Source of the DNA: a bacterium
GTDB lineage: Bacteria > Verrucomicrobiota > Verrucomicrobiia > Limisphaerales > J093
Assembly: GCA_021784265.1 (NCBI GenBank)
Contig: JAJXTA010000140.1
Span: forward strand, 1 to 6,988
Direction: 5' to 3'
Length of the DNA stretch: 6,988 nucleotides
How positions within the stretch are numbered: the stretch's first letter is position 1; each line of letters begins with the position of its first letter. Made by a program: the position numbers and the translations under genes. The notes beneath the pieces are model-generated. The model was not told the origin of the DNA and ran no database searches. It saw nothing but the letters and a program-made list of their open reading frames with translations. Below are positions 6,621 to 6,988 of the stretch, one piece after another.

Positions 6621-6988
6621 ATGCACGCTCGGATCACGGGATGGCGGAGGCTGAGACGGCGAGGCCAACGCGCGAACCGCTGGGGGCCCGCCGGGCTGCT
6701 CGCTGCCGCGATGGTGTCCGCCCTCGGCCAAACGGTGGTCACGAACCTGGCGCCGAACGAGCCGCCCGGGGAGCGCCCTTACGAAATGGTGTGGGCGCAG
6801 CGGGTGGAGCCAGGGCCGCCGACCGTACGGTTTGACCAGTTGGCCGGCTGGCGCCTGCGGTGCGAGGCCGGGGCCGAAGCCAGCCTGACCGTGAGCCGCG
6901 CCCAGAACCTCTGGGACCGGCCCGTCGCCCGGTTTCGCTATCACGGGAGCGGTCAAGCCACCCCCAACCCTCGCGTCTTCCTGGTTCC
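6621..6988 (+). CDS. Unrecognised secreted protein, C-terminus cut by window edge
   Basis: Only the first 122 residues are visible, in a frame open to the right edge. The N-terminus is a strong signal peptide: a basic n-region (residues 4-20, RR and RRR clusters), a hydrophobic core WGPAGLLAAAMVSALG (21-36) and a plausible cleavage after ALG. The mature part begins QTVVTNLAP and has PYEMVWAQR (53-61), FDQLAGWRLR (71-80), a small-residue stretch and FRYHGSGQA (105-113). The alternating aromatic and small residues suggest a beta-sandwich, perhaps carbohydrate-binding, but this is inference and no family is claimed. The mature protein would be periplasmic, surface or extracellular. ATG 6621 is the start that gives a complete signal peptide; a second ATG at residue 31 would destroy it. 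No ribosome binding site is clear; AGGGG (6599-6603) is too far away and sits in a small dyad. Confidence 0.7.
   Translation, partial: MHARITGWRRLRRRGQRANRWGPAGLLAAAMVSALGQTVVTNLAPNEPPGERPYEMVWAQRVEPGPPTVRFDQLAGWRLRCEAGAEASLTVSRAQNLWDRPVARFRYHGSGQATPNPRVFLV

Noticed and set aside
6215..6742. A 175-codon minus frame spanning the spacer and the right-hand gene start
   Set aside because: It has an ATG, but it overlaps the signal-peptide gene and the panD start, has Arg/Ser/Ala-rich low-complexity content and no motif.

Overview
The window looks like chromosomal DNA of a high-G+C Gram-negative bacterium of the Planctomycetes-Verrucomicrobia-Chlamydiae (PVC) group, most likely Verrucomicrobiota. 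Two things support this. One is a large secreted ThuA / TIGR02604-type dehydrogenase / HEAT protein facing a Tat-exported Gfo/Idh/MocA oxidoreductase, a protein style multiplied in Planctomycetota and Verrucomicrobiota. The other is a lipid A gene (lpxD), which implies an LPS-type outer membrane. The phylum is inferred from protein style only; no rRNA or other marker is present.

Left part (1-3059, minus strand): one very large reading frame, cut by the left edge, encodes an exported protein with a ThuA domain, a six-bladed-propeller-like 'membrane-bound dehydrogenase' domain and HEAT-like repeats. It is divergent from a plus-strand gene (3383-4750) for a Tat-signal Gfo/Idh/MocA oxidoreductase. 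The roughly 320 bp between them hold a plausible sigma-70 promoter for the leftward gene, overlapped by an imperfect inverted repeat. ThuA-like and Gfo/Idh/MocA proteins work together in oxidation of sugars at C3 (thuAB of rhizobia), so the pair may be an extracytoplasmic sugar-oxidation module.

Middle-right part (4806-6233, minus strand): a two-gene unit, panD (aspartate 1-decarboxylase, beta-alanine for pantothenate/CoA) followed after 3 bp by lpxD (lipid A N-acyltransferase). It converges on the oxidoreductase gene with a 55-bp gap. A good promoter (TTGAAT-N16-TATAGT) precedes panD and lies between the arms of a perfect 10-bp inverted repeat.

Right part: about 340 bp without a convincing gene (6283-6620). 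It has several stable dyads, a locally lower G+C content, and a 109-codon minus-strand frame with no start codon whose translation reads somewhat like protein. It may be a gene remnant or an intergenic element and is the least explained part of the window. From 6621 rightwards a plus-strand gene begins for an unrecognised secreted protein, cut by the right edge.

No rRNA, tRNA, CRISPR array, insertion sequence or transposase was seen. Most of the window is ordinary PVC gene content; the items worth a second look are the regulatory dyads, the panD-lpxD pairing and the 6283-6620 spacer.
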